Source: Lachnospiraceae bacterium (GTDB lineage Bacteria; Bacillota; Clostridia; Lachnospirales; Lachnospiraceae). From it: a stretch of 56,793 nucleotides of DNA. The stretch is from the NCBI GenBank assembly GCA_024691565.1, contig JAILNN010000203.1:1-56793 (forward strand), in the 5' to 3' direction. The notes below the pieces were generated by a model. The model ran no database searches, was not told the origin of the DNA, and worked only from the letters and a program-made list of their open reading frames with translations. The stretch's first letter is position 1. Every line of letters begins with the position of its first letter. Both the position numbers and the translations under genes were made by a program. Positions 35,864 through 44,738 of the stretch are shown here, one piece after another.

Positions 35864-37498
35864 TCACTCGTTGTTTTCATATTTAACAAGTTGTTCTACG
35901 CCATATTTTTTCCTGAGAAGTGGTTTCTCAATTTTACCCGTTGGGTTTCTAGGAACATCCGCAAAGATAATCTTCTTTGGACGCTTATATCTAGGCATTC
36001 CCTTACAGAATTCATTAATCTCATCCTCTGTACATTCCATGCCTTCTTTTATTGAAATTATCGCTCCACAGATTTCTCCAAGTCTCTTATCAGGAAGTCC
36101 GATAACAGCTACATCATGAACCTTATCAAACTTTCTAATATAATCTTCAATCTGAACTGGATAAAGATTTTCTCCACCAGAAACGATAACATCTTTCTTT
36201 CTATCTACTAAGAAGATGAAACCATCCTCATCTCTCATAGCAACATCGCCTGTGTAAAGCCAATCACCCTTAAGAACATCAGCCGTAGCCTTAGGATCTT
36301 TATAGTACTCAACCATAACTCCAGGTCCCTTAACACAAAGTTCTCCAGCTTCGCCATCGGCAACTAAATTATCATTCTCATCTACAATCTTACATTCCCA
36401 ACCAAAACCAGGAACTCCAATTGCACCTACTTTATGAACATTCTCAACTCCCAAGTGAACACAACCTGGTCCGATTGATTCGCTCAAACCGTAGTTAGTA
36501 TCATATTGATGCTCAGGGAAGTATTCCTTCCAGTGCTTAATTAATGACGGTGGAACCGGCTGTGCACCGATATGCATAAGTCTCCACTGAGAAAGCTCAT
36601 AATCTTCAAGTTTCAAATCTCCTCTATCGATAGCATCCAAAATATCCTGTGCCCAAGGAACAAGCAACCAAACGATTGTACAATGCTCTTTTGAAACAGC
36701 ATCAAATACATATTCAGATTTTGTACCCTTTAAGAGAACTGCTTTTGAACCTGAAACAAGGCTTCCAAACCAATGCATCTTAGCACCGGTATGATAAAGC
36801 GGTGGAATACATAAAAAGCAATCATCATGAGTTTGTCCATGATGCTTCTGCTCAACCATTGCAGAATGCATAAGGCTTCTATGCTTATGTAGAATAGCCT
36901 TTGGAAATCCTGTTGTACCTGATGAAAAATAAATTGCTGCATAATCATCATTTGTAAGAGGAACCTCTGGCGCCTTACTTGAGCAGTCCGCAACAAGTTC
37001 ACGGTAGCTCTCCGCAAAGGTAGGGCAACCCTCTCCAACATAAATTAACAATCTATTCTTGCTCAGTTCATCTACAATTGCTTCAACTCTTCCAATGAAT
37101 TCTGGTCCAAAAAGAAGGACATCAACGTCCGCAAGATCAGTACAATAGAGAATTTCATCTGAGGAATATCTAAAATTAAGTGGAACTGCAATAGCTCCTG
37201 ACTTAAGAATTCCAAAATAGATTGGGAGCCACTCAAGGCAGTTCATCATAAGAATACCAACCTTATCTCCCTTTTTAACCCCTCTACTGAGAAGCATGTT
37301 AGCCATTCTGTTGGCCTTTTCATCAAAAACATTCCAAGTAATTTCTCTTCTGTATGGTTCAGAAGATGTTTGCTGAATGAGGTCATACTCCTTCCATGAC
37401 ACTCTTCTGTTATCCTTCTCTTCAGGATTTAGCTCAACTAAAGCCACTTCGTCCCCGTACAATCTGGTATTTTTATCCAGATAAGCTGTAATCGGCAT
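35864..37498 (-). CDS. AMP-dependent acyl/aryl-CoA ligase
   Basis: An adenylate-forming CoA synthetase of 544 residues. Motifs include YFSSGTTGFPKAILHKH (ATP loop), NYGLSESIGPG, WLYTGDVAMRDEDGFIFLVDRKKD (hinge) and PRNPTGKIEKPLLRKKY with the catalytic Lys. It resembles the fatty-acid/aryl-CoA ligase branch. It is the first gene of the iorA-iorB-paaK operon, with a consensus promoter about 110 bases upstream. Two distinct CoA ligases flanking IOR suggest either two arylacid substrates or opposite directions; this is inference. Confidence 0.9.
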   Translation of the reverse strand: MPITAYLDKNTRLYGDEVALVELNPEEKDNRRVSWKEYDLIQQTSSEPYRREITWNVFDEKANRMANMLLSRGVKKGDKVGILMMNCLEWLPIYFGILKSGAIAVPLNFRYSSDEILYCTDLADVDVLLFGPEFIGRVEAIVDELSKNRLLIYVGEGCPTFAESYRELVADCSSKAPEVPLTNDDYAAIYFSSGTTGFPKAILHKHRSLMHSAMVEQKHHGQTHDDCFLCIPPLYHTGAKMHWFGSLVSGSKAVLLKGTKSEYVFDAVSKEHCTIVWLLVPWAQDILDAIDRGDLKLEDYELSQWRLMHIGAQPVPPSLIKHWKEYFPEHQYDTNYGLSESIGPGCVHLGVENVHKVGAIGVPGFGWECKIVDENDNLVADGEAGELCVKGPGVMVEYYKDPKATADVLKGDWLYTGDVAMRDEDGFIFLVDRKKDVIVSGGENLYPVQIEDYIRKFDKVHDVAVIGLPDKRLGEICGAIISIKEGMECTEDEINEFCKGMPRYKRPKKIIFADVPRNPTGKIEKPLLRKKYGVEQLVKYENNE

Positions 37499-37608
37499 TT
37501 TACTTTACCCCTTATTTTTTCATAAATTTATTCTGTCTACTTTCATCACAGCATCAGATTTTCTTTTCCTGATTTTCACTGAACATTAAAGCGATAGAAA
37601 ACTATATT

Positions 37609-37637
37609 ATTATACACGCATTTTACCTATTATTCAA
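37609..37637 (-). promoter_or_regulatory. Promoter for the CoA ligase-iorAB-paaK operon
   Basis: On the minus strand TTGAAT (37632-37637), 17 bases, TATAAT (37609-37614). The -35 lies inside the last codons of the EAL gene. The leader is about 100 bases. Confidence 0.7.
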
Positions 37638-39563
37638 CCATTTATCTATGAATTCATCTTCAGGGATTGGTTTGTCAAATAGGTACCCTTGAGCAAACCT
37701 ACAGCCGATACTTTTAAGGAAATCAACATTCTCCTGTGTTTCAACACCTTCACAAATAACAATCTTATCTAAATCGTGTAGCATCTTAAGGATATCCTCG
37801 ATCATTCGACGATTTTTCTTATCCTTAAGCTTTCCTTCACCTGTTCTCATTAAGAATGATCTATCCAACTTAATAACATCCATATCAATTTCCATCAACA
37901 TTGAAAGGGATGAATAAGCCGTGCCAAAATCATCCATTGCCACATAGATTTTATGTTCCTTCATTTCATCAACAAATCTAGCAAGCTCATCATAGCTTCC
38001 ATATGCTGATGATTCAGTAATCTCAACCTCAATATAGCGACTCGGAATATCATATTTTTCAACAATAGCCATCAATTCCTTAGCTAAATTTTCATTACTT
38101 AGATGTTCCTTAGAAAAATTAGTTGAAATTCTAACAGGTTTAATTCCCCTGTCTAACCAATCACGAATCTTCTGACATGCCTTATCAAAAACATAAAAAT
38201 CAAGCTTTGTAATCTTATTCTCTCTCTCAAGAATTGGAATAAAATCAAATGGTGGAATCACCTTTCCATCAATCACCCATCTAACAAGCGCTTCAGCACC
38301 CACAATCTTGTTAGTCTCTAAATCCACCTTAGGCTGATAGTAAACATGGAACTGCTCGTTATGTAACGCCTGTTCAAAACTCGCAATGTACTCTCTTTCC
38401 TTAAGGACTCTTTGTCTATCCTCATCAGTAAAATAAAATACATCCTTATGTTTTGATTTTCTCGCATCTTCAAGAGAAAGAAGGGCAGCAGAAATATGGT
38501 CTTGAATAGTATACTTTGTGCTAAAAGCACAAACTCCACATCTGGTAAAGACTGGAATTTCCAAATCTCCAATTACATGTACCCTCAATTCCAAAACCTT
38601 ATTTAAAAATTCTTCTGTTGTTTCTTTTTCCTTTAAAACAAAGAAATTATCTGCTCCATTTCTTGCAACAATTTCATTTTTAGAAACAAAACTAGCAATA
38701 AGCGCCGCATATGCTTTCAAAACATTATCGCCATTTTGTGAACCATATTCCTGATTAATAAGCTTAAAATCTTTTATGCTCATTGCAATTATATTATATT
38801 TTTCGATTTTACCTTTTTTGAGATATTTTTTGCATACTTCAAGAAGCTTATCAAAATTATAAACTTTGGTAAGATTATCTCTATCAACTGCATCTGAAGA
38901 CATTTTCAAACAAAAGATTAGAGAAAAGATTAGCGAAAGCATAAGAATAATTATAGCAACTACTATTACTTCCTCTTCCATCTTAAGTATCCTACGCATA
39001 TTAGTTCTTATCTCACGAACATTCACGTTGACTAAATTATTCAATTCTTCAACATCAATATTTAAGGTTTGTACCTCATTTTTTAGCGTTTCCTCAACAT
39101 AGTAAATGGCTGTCTTTTCATCACCATCTTCATAGAATTCTAATGCCATATCAACATTACTAAAATAAGCATTAATATCCGCACTAACATCATGAGAATA
39201 CTCTTCCAAAATAGTACCCTTTGTACTTTTATTGGTCTTTTTTAATTCCTCAAAAATTGTTTTCTCAATACCATCAATTCTTTCATAAAATTCATCTTTA
39301 TCAACATCTTCTGCGTTCAGCATATAATGAAAGACCAATGCTTGATGAGAGTAAACACACCTAGAAATCGTATCCACACTTTCAAGACTAGGATAATACT
39401 CCTCGACAATTTTTACGTATTGAGTTTTAAGTAATCCAAGCTCTACTCTAAGATATATTATGACACTCAATGAAATAATAAACGAAAGTACAGCAAATCC
39501 AGCAATCCTTATAGGCAGACGGATTTTCATAATATTTTTTTCTCTACTAACATTATTCTCCAT
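37623..39563 (-). CDS. Membrane c-di-GMP phosphodiesterase (degenerate GGDEF plus EAL)
   Basis: Membrane spans at about residues 16-36 and 195-220 enclose a helical extracellular sensor of about 155 residues. The GGDEF domain follows but its signature reads NGADN, so no cyclase activity is expected. The EAL domain is intact (GAEALVRW; ITESSAYGSY; AMDDFGTAYSSLSML; GVETQENVDFLKSIG), so the protein should hydrolyse c-di-GMP. Start 39563 has AGAGGG 8 bases upstream; GTG and ATG codons just before are alternatives. It follows a sugar-binding lipoprotein gene by 130 bases, which may be the ligand partner. Confidence 0.9.
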   Translation of the reverse strand: MENNVSREKNIMKIRLPIRIAGFAVLSFIISLSVIIYLRVELGLLKTQYVKIVEEYYPSLESVDTISRCVYSHQALVFHYMLNAEDVDKDEFYERIDGIEKTIFEELKKTNKSTKGTILEEYSHDVSADINAYFSNVDMALEFYEDGDEKTAIYYVEETLKNEVQTLNIDVEELNNLVNVNVREIRTNMRRILKMEEEVIVVAIIILMLSLIFSLIFCLKMSSDAVDRDNLTKVYNFDKLLEVCKKYLKKGKIEKYNIIAMSIKDFKLINQEYGSQNGDNVLKAYAALIASFVSKNEIVARNGADNFFVLKEKETTEEFLNKVLELRVHVIGDLEIPVFTRCGVCAFSTKYTIQDHISAALLSLEDARKSKHKDVFYFTDEDRQRVLKEREYIASFEQALHNEQFHVYYQPKVDLETNKIVGAEALVRWVIDGKVIPPFDFIPILERENKITKLDFYVFDKACQKIRDWLDRGIKPVRISTNFSKEHLSNENLAKELMAIVEKYDIPSRYIEVEITESSAYGSYDELARFVDEMKEHKIYVAMDDFGTAYSSLSMLMEIDMDVIKLDRSFLMRTGEGKLKDKKNRRMIEDILKMLHDLDKIVICEGVETQENVDFLKSIGCRFAQGYLFDKPIPEDEFIDKWLNNR

Positions 39564-39695
39564 CAACATCACCCTCTTTTAACCATTCATTTCCCTAATA
39601 ATTTCAATACCCTAAATAATTTGTAATTACCTTCTATTACTATTTATATCCCCAAATCCACTTCACTTTTCCACGTTTCCTATTAAGTTTGTCCA

Positions 39696-40964
39696 TCATT
39701 CTTTAACATACGCGCATGTATCTCTAACCATGTTATCTAAAACTTCTTGTAAATCTTTATCATCCCTATTACCACCAGCAATTATAACTCCCATCTTTCT
39801 CGAAGCTTCCCAATATGGATTATTGATATTTTGTATATATGAAAATTCCGATTGATCTGCTAAGGCACGAGCTACAACAGAATTATCAATCTCTTCTTGA
39901 TCTCTTGCCTTAATATTTGCTGGAATTTCACCGGTAGTTTCAAACTCTCTAATTTGATTCTTTTCTATCGTTATATAATCGACAATATCCATACAAAGTT
40001 CTGGATATTTAGTATTTGCATTAATACCAAGAAGTTTAAAACCAGTAAAACTGCACATCTGAATCTGCTTACCCTTTAATGTATAGGTCGGTAGCTTTGC
40101 AGCACCATAATCCTCTCCCCATTCTTCTTCCATAATGCCAGCATTCCAAGGTCCACTAACACCTGCAATAACCTCTCCTTCCCTAACACCTCTAAGAAAT
40201 TCTTTGTCATCCCAGTTCACAAAGCCTTCTGAGCCAGTTATTTTAAGCAGCGCATTCAAAACATCAGTGCCTTTATATTCCTTATCTGTTGAATTCCAAT
40301 CACAAAGATTTTTCCCATTCAGAGCATCTGCAAAAACATTGAAACCAGCACCCTTAAAGAAGGAATACAAATACCATCCATTTTCAATATCCATAGAAAA
40401 CAGCTTCTCATTTTCAGCTGCAATCTTCAAGATATCATCAAGTTTTTCAACATCTTTTTCTTCAAAATATTTTTTATTATAATATAAAAAATACCCATTT
40501 CCAGAGGTCTCAGGACAAGCATACATATGTCCCTCTCTCATAACCGCCTCTGAAGCAACACAAAATTCTCCACCAAATCTTTCAAGTAGAGTATCTTTTT
40601 TATCTGCAAGGTCAAGTAATGCATCTCCATTTTTTAGTTCATTAAGTTGATCATCTGCAAAACAAAAAATATCAGCTGCACCTTTAACATCGGACATAAC
40701 CTGCGTACCACATGAGTCTTCCCCTTGGACACTCACAGTAAACTCCAGGTTAATCTCATCCTTACGTTGTTCTGCAAATTCCCTCAAAAAATCTTCCATC
40801 AAACTTTTCTTTTGTTCACTTGCCCAAACAGATATTTTCACGGTCTCTATATCACTCTTACTATTGTCACGCTTTGGAGTTGTAGCACAAGAAGTCAAAT
40901 TTAGCAGCACTAAGGTGATTACAAAAATTGCGACTCCTCGGCGAAAAATAGCACAATTCTTCAT
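39696..40964 (-). CDS. Extracellular sugar-type solute-binding lipoprotein (family 1), orphan
   Basis: A lipoprotein signal (hydrophobic residues 10-24, lipobox LTSC) anchors a maltose/multiple-sugar-type binding protein of 422 residues. The features SVQGEDSCGTQVMSDVKGAADIF, PETSGNGYFLYYN and AGVSGPWNAG are typical of family 1 proteins. No permease or ATPase of the matching CUT1 type is in the window. The downstream gene is an EAL protein with an extracellular sensor domain, so the binding protein may signal rather than transport. A TATAAT at 41016-41021 (minus) is a plausible -10. Confidence 0.87.
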   Translation of the reverse strand: MKNCAIFRRGVAIFVITLVLLNLTSCATTPKRDNSKSDIETVKISVWASEQKKSLMEDFLREFAEQRKDEINLEFTVSVQGEDSCGTQVMSDVKGAADIFCFADDQLNELKNGDALLDLADKKDTLLERFGGEFCVASEAVMREGHMYACPETSGNGYFLYYNKKYFEEKDVEKLDDILKIAAENEKLFSMDIENGWYLYSFFKGAGFNVFADALNGKNLCDWNSTDKEYKGTDVLNALLKITGSEGFVNWDDKEFLRGVREGEVIAGVSGPWNAGIMEEEWGEDYGAAKLPTYTLKGKQIQMCSFTGFKLLGINANTKYPELCMDIVDYITIEKNQIREFETTGEIPANIKARDQEEIDNSVVARALADQSEFSYIQNINNPYWEASRKMGVIIAGGNRDDKDLQEVLDNMVRDTCAYVKE

Positions 40965-41183
40965 ACCCTCTAATCCTTTTTATTTATAAAAAAATCATCT
41001 GAAACAATTGCCTATATTATACTATATATTTCGCAAATACACAAACAAATATTAACAAATTGTAAAAAAAATGTGACCAAAAGTTATATTGAGTTTACTT
41101 ATGTATGTATATCATTTTCGATATATATTTTCATCTTGCAATTTGCATTTTTTATAGGACTCCAAAAAAATCATCCTTTCCCC

Positions 41184-41212
41184 TTGAATAAAGTTAACTT
41201 GCCCATTATAGT
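41184..41212 (+). promoter_or_regulatory. Promoter for the permease-ATPase operon
   Basis: TTGAAT (41184-41189), 17 bases, TATAGT (41207-41212), about 60 bases before the start codon. The 219 bases before it, back to the divergent lipoprotein gene, hold no other recognised feature except that gene's -10. Confidence 0.65.
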
Positions 41213-41218
41213 CGACTG

Positions 41219-41233
41219 TGTTAAGCGAAAACA
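41219..41233 (+). promoter_or_regulatory. Possible operator at the permease operon start site
   Basis: TGTTAAGCGAAAACA lies at the expected transcription start, six bases after the -10. Its GCG centre and flanking TG/CA recall LacI-family operators. A related motif lies in the same position at the binding-protein operon (51375-51388). Hypothetical. Confidence 0.3.
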
Positions 41234-41275
41234 AAAAAAATAATAGGTGTTTATCGTTATGAATGGAGGAAAAAA

Positions 41276-42175
41276 ATGTTATCACAAACAGCTGAATTAA
41301 AAAAAGAATCTTTAAACAGTTATTTTCACAATGTAAGCCTCGAAGCTTCAAATGAGGTTTCAATCACAAACCAAAAGAAAAGAGTAAAATCTATCGCAAA
41401 AGGCAAAACAGCTAAAAATGCAGTAAATAAGTTTTTAAAGACTGGTATTATTTCTTGGGTAATCTTATTTATTGCCTGGGAACTTGCCTCAAGAGCAATG
41501 TCACCAGAGTTTCTGCCAGGTCCAATCGCTACTTTCAAAGGTCTTAAAGAACTTGCTCTCGCAGGAACCTTATGGGCAGACATCAAAATCAGTATGATAA
41601 GAGTTGGAATCGGCTGGGGAAGAGCCCTTTTAATTGCAATTCCACTAGGACTCCTCATTGGAAGATTTAAAGTAGTAAAATCAATTGTTGAACCATTAAT
41701 TAACTTCTTTAGATTTATTCCAGCAATCGGATTTTTAACACTCTTCCTTATGTGGTTTGGAGTAGGCGAAGAATCAAAACTTGTGCTTATTACTTACGCT
41801 GCAGTCTTCCCAATTATCATTAATACAATTGCCGGAGTTGCATCAATTGATCCTGTAAAATATCAGGCAGCTCAGTCACTTGGCGCAAATTCAATCTATA
41901 CATTTTTCACTGTAACAGTACCAGGTGCAATTCCAAACATTTTAACCGGTGTAAGATTAGGTTTAAGTAGCGCAATTATCTCAATCGTAGCAGCTGAAAT
42001 GCTTGCAGCTAGCGAAGGTCTTGGATACCTAATCTTCACTTCAAGACTTTACTACAGAACCGACTGGATTTTCGCAGGAATAATCGTACTCGGAATCATC
42101 GGTTTCTTAGCAGACAAACTAATCAGATTTTTAGCATTTAAGCTATTTAAATTCTATGGTGTAGCAAAGCAGTAA
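41276..42175 (+). CDS. ABC transporter permease, SsuC/TauC type
   Basis: An integral membrane permease of the nitrate/sulfonate/taurine family. A basic tail of about 55 residues precedes six predicted spans. The EAA loop is YQAAQSLGANSIYTFFTVTVPGAIPNIL, shown here only as a position around residue 200. IPAIGFLTLFLMWFGVG is a family signature. The length is 299 residues. The gene is followed by its ATPase; the binding protein is not here but at 50133. GGAGG precedes the ATG. Confidence 0.9.
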   Translation: MLSQTAELKKESLNSYFHNVSLEASNEVSITNQKKRVKSIAKGKTAKNAVNKFLKTGIISWVILFIAWELASRAMSPEFLPGPIATFKGLKELALAGTLWADIKISMIRVGIGWGRALLIAIPLGLLIGRFKVVKSIVEPLINFFRFIPAIGFLTLFLMWFGVGEESKLVLITYAAVFPIIINTIAGVASIDPVKYQAAQSLGANSIYTFFTVTVPGAIPNILTGVRLGLSSAIISIVAAEMLAASEGLGYLIFTSRLYYRTDWIFAGIIVLGIIGFLADKLIRFLAFKLFKFYGVAKQ

Positions 42176-42275
42176 AAACAAATGCGAATAAAACCACCAG
42201 AAAATATAATTTGCAAATTTAGAATTCAAAGAATGAAAAGAATTGAAAAAATCATATATCACGAAGGAGGATATT

Positions 42276-43196
42276 ATGTCTAACAATAATAATATAATCG
42301 AAAATGACGTTAAAAATAACACAAATCAAAATTCAAACAAAAATGTAATTGAAGTAAGAAATCTTGGAAAGAAATTTGATGTAGAAAATAAGGGGCTTCT
42401 CTTTTCAAAAAACATAAATCCAGATGCAGTATTTTCAGATAATCATGATGGATTTGTTTTAAAGGATGTTAATCTTGACATAAAGGAAGGCGAGTTTCAC
42501 ATCTTCCTTGGAGCGAGCGGATGCGGTAAAAGTACACTATTAAATATAATTGCCGGCTTCTTAAATCCAACTGAAGGTTCAATCACCTGCGAAGGAAATC
42601 CAATCGTAAAGCCAGGCCCTGAAAGAGGAGTTGTATTCCAGAATGCAGATCAGGCAATCTTTCCATGGCTCACTGTCTATAAAAATGTTGAATATGGTTT
42701 AAAAGCACAGGGAATCAAGAAGGCTGAAAGAAAGCCAATCGTAGAAAATGCATTAAAGCTCGTAGGTCTTCAAGACCACGCAAAGAAACATCCATCAGAG
42801 CTTTCTGGTGGTATGAAACAGAGAGTTCAGATTGCAAGAAGTATCGCAAGCAACCCAAAAATCCTTATTATGGATGAGCCCTTTGGCGCCCTTGATGCAC
42901 AAACCAGAAGAACTCTTCAGGATGAATTTATTGAGATATGGAAAAAGACAGGAAAGACAATTCTTTTCGTAACTCATGATTTGCAGGAAGCTGTCTACCT
43001 TGGTCAGAAAATCAGTATCTTCTCTGCATCTCCAGATGCGCGAATCATTACTCAAGTAGATGTTCCTTTTGATTATCCAAGAAATTTAGATGATCCAGTT
43101 ATATCAGAATTTGAAAGAAAAGTTCATGAAAAATTAGAAGAAGCAATCAATATTCATAAAGATAAGAACATTGATAAATCAGCTTTATCGGCTTAA
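42276..43196 (+). CDS. ABC transporter ATP-binding protein, SsuB/TauB type
   Basis: The ATPase of the sulfonate/taurine/nitrate importer class. Walker A GASGCGKST, Q-loop VFQNADQAIFPWLTV, signature LSGGMKQRVQIARS, Walker B ILIMDEPFGALD and switch FVTHDLQEAVYLG are all intact. The N-terminus is extended by a low-complexity Asn-rich stretch (residues 1-22) and a loop at about 33-60. ATG 42276 follows AAGGAGG; an earlier in-frame ATG has no site. It ends at a strong bidirectional terminator. The matching permease lies 100 bases upstream. Confidence 0.93.
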   Translation: MSNNNNIIENDVKNNTNQNSNKNVIEVRNLGKKFDVENKGLLFSKNINPDAVFSDNHDGFVLKDVNLDIKEGEFHIFLGASGCGKSTLLNIIAGFLNPTEGSITCEGNPIVKPGPERGVVFQNADQAIFPWLTVYKNVEYGLKAQGIKKAERKPIVENALKLVGLQDHAKKHPSELSGGMKQRVQIARSIASNPKILIMDEPFGALDAQTRRTLQDEFIEIWKKTGKTILFVTHDLQEAVYLGQKISIFSASPDARIITQVDVPFDYPRNLDDPVISEFERKVHEKLEEAINIHKDKNIDKSALSA

Positions 43197-43216
43197 AATT
43201 TTGTAGCCATAAAAAA

Positions 43217-43262
43217 GCCCCTGAGACGACTCATATAGCCATTCTCAGGGGTTATTATTTTT
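43217..43262. terminator. Bidirectional terminator after the ATPase gene
   Basis: CCCCTGAGA (43218-43226) pairs with TCTCAGGGG (43243-43251); T-rich exits follow in both directions (TTATTATTTTTT on plus, GCTTTTTT on minus). It serves the converging transporter and zinc-ribbon genes. Confidence 0.85.
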
Positions 43263-43308
43263 TCGATATTCCAAAAATTTTTAGTTATATATAACTCTAC
43301 AACAATTT

Positions 43309-44598
43309 CTAATTCTGCGTTTGCTTCTTAGTCTTATCAGTCTTAGAATACATAAATCTGTCTCTTGTATGTTCCACCCGTACCGAGTTTTGATTTACAT
43401 AATTCTCCGCCGTCTTCTTAACAGCAATGGTATTCATTCCACCCTTAAGAATGCTCACATAAATAAATCCAATAATAATTGCTGCAACAACACAACCAAT
43501 GACAGCACCTGTACTAATTCCGCCTAATAAGAAATATGCTCCAGCAAAAAGAACTGCTAACGAAAGAACAATCGCAATAATTAAGTGCATCATGTATTTA
43601 CCCTTATCAACAGGAAGTGAACCAACCATCTTACCAGTCTGTCCATTAATTCCATATGAATAGGTCTTATTATCATATCTGGTTGTCATAAGCCAAACAG
43701 GAAGCATTGCATATTTAGCAGATGCATTGCTAAGTCTAATGTTCTTAGACTTCTCAGAAACCTCCTCATAGTTATTAACTTCATCCCTCATCTTGTTGCG
43801 GAAGGTATTAATAACTCTCTCATCAGCTCTTGGACGACAATCTTTTTCTTCAACATCATATCTGCTTGAAAGATATCCACTAAAGTACATCGGGTCATAC
43901 TCAACAGCCTTAGAAAGGTCGAATGGCTCAATTGAATCCATCGTTGCATCATCCATTTCCTTAGATGCATCAACTGGAATTCCTTCAAAATCCATATCAC
44001 CACTTCTAACGATATTGTAGTGATCCTTCTTAACATACTCATACTCGCTATCTTCCCAGCGCTTACTCTTAACACCCTCAAAGGTAACTGAACCCGATGC
44101 ATGGCACTTGTAAAGCCAGAAAGGAACATAAACACCTGTAATCTTATCGATTCTGTTTCCTTGTGTAAACTCACTAGGTAAAAGCTTCTTACCTTTAACA
44201 AAGTCCTTAAGCTTATCCTTAGCAGCCTGCTTATCAACCGCAAAAGGAATAACTAAATCAGGCTTATAAGCCCCCTCAAATGCTGTTGGAATAATTGAAA
44301 AGTTTCCACAATATGGACACTCTGTAGCCGCTGTATTTTCATCAGCAACCATCTCAGCGCCACAGTTCTTACAAAGATATCCTGAAACCTTTCCATCCTC
44401 TCCCTTAATAACGTCTGGCGTGCTACTTTCCCAACTCATATCAGACCCAGCACTTGCAGCTTCTTCCTCAGCTATAGCTTTAATCTCTTCAACAGAAAAG
44501 CTAGCATCACAATACTCACAAGTCATCTCGCCGGTCTTACCACTAAAAGGCAATTTAGCACCGCAACTTGGACATTTAAAATCCACAATACTTGCCAT
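43309..44598 (-). CDS. Membrane protein with two N-terminal zinc ribbons
   Basis: Two zinc ribbons occupy the N-terminus: CPSC...CEYC (residues 8-30) and CKNC...CPYC (residues about 75-98). A middle domain of about 220 residues has the motif GVYVPFWLYKCHASG and GYLSSRYDVEE. Two hydrophobic spans lie at about residues 330-355 and 360-385, and the tail is basic. Proteins of this layout are common in Lachnospiraceae and are often annotated as TFIIB-like zinc-ribbon proteins; their function is not established. It is monocistronic. Confidence 0.8.
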   Translation of the reverse strand: MASIVDFKCPSCGAKLPFSGKTGEMTCEYCDASFSVEEIKAIAEEEAASAGSDMSWESSTPDVIKGEDGKVSGYLCKNCGAEMVADENTAATECPYCGNFSIIPTAFEGAYKPDLVIPFAVDKQAAKDKLKDFVKGKKLLPSEFTQGNRIDKITGVYVPFWLYKCHASGSVTFEGVKSKRWEDSEYEYVKKDHYNIVRSGDMDFEGIPVDASKEMDDATMDSIEPFDLSKAVEYDPMYFSGYLSSRYDVEEKDCRPRADERVINTFRNKMRDEVNNYEEVSEKSKNIRLSNASAKYAMLPVWLMTTRYDNKTYSYGINGQTGKMVGSLPVDKGKYMMHLIIAIVLSLAVLFAGAYFLLGGISTGAVIGCVVAAIIIGFIYVSILKGGMNTIAVKKTAENYVNQNSVRVEHTRDRFMYSKTDKTKKQTQN

Positions 44599-44738
44599 AA
44601 ACTTTTTCTCCTCTCATTTATATTTTTAAATTCATTTTAAGCCATTTTTCATTTTTCCTGCTATAAAATTACGGCAAACATAAATTAAGAATATTATAAA
44701 TATATTTCAAAAAATTCACAATACCCAAAGTAGTGATT

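Noticed and set aside
41112..41363. Minus-strand open frame over the permease promoter and start
   Set aside because: It overlaps the promoter and N-terminus of the permease gene, has no ribosome site and no recognisable protein pattern.
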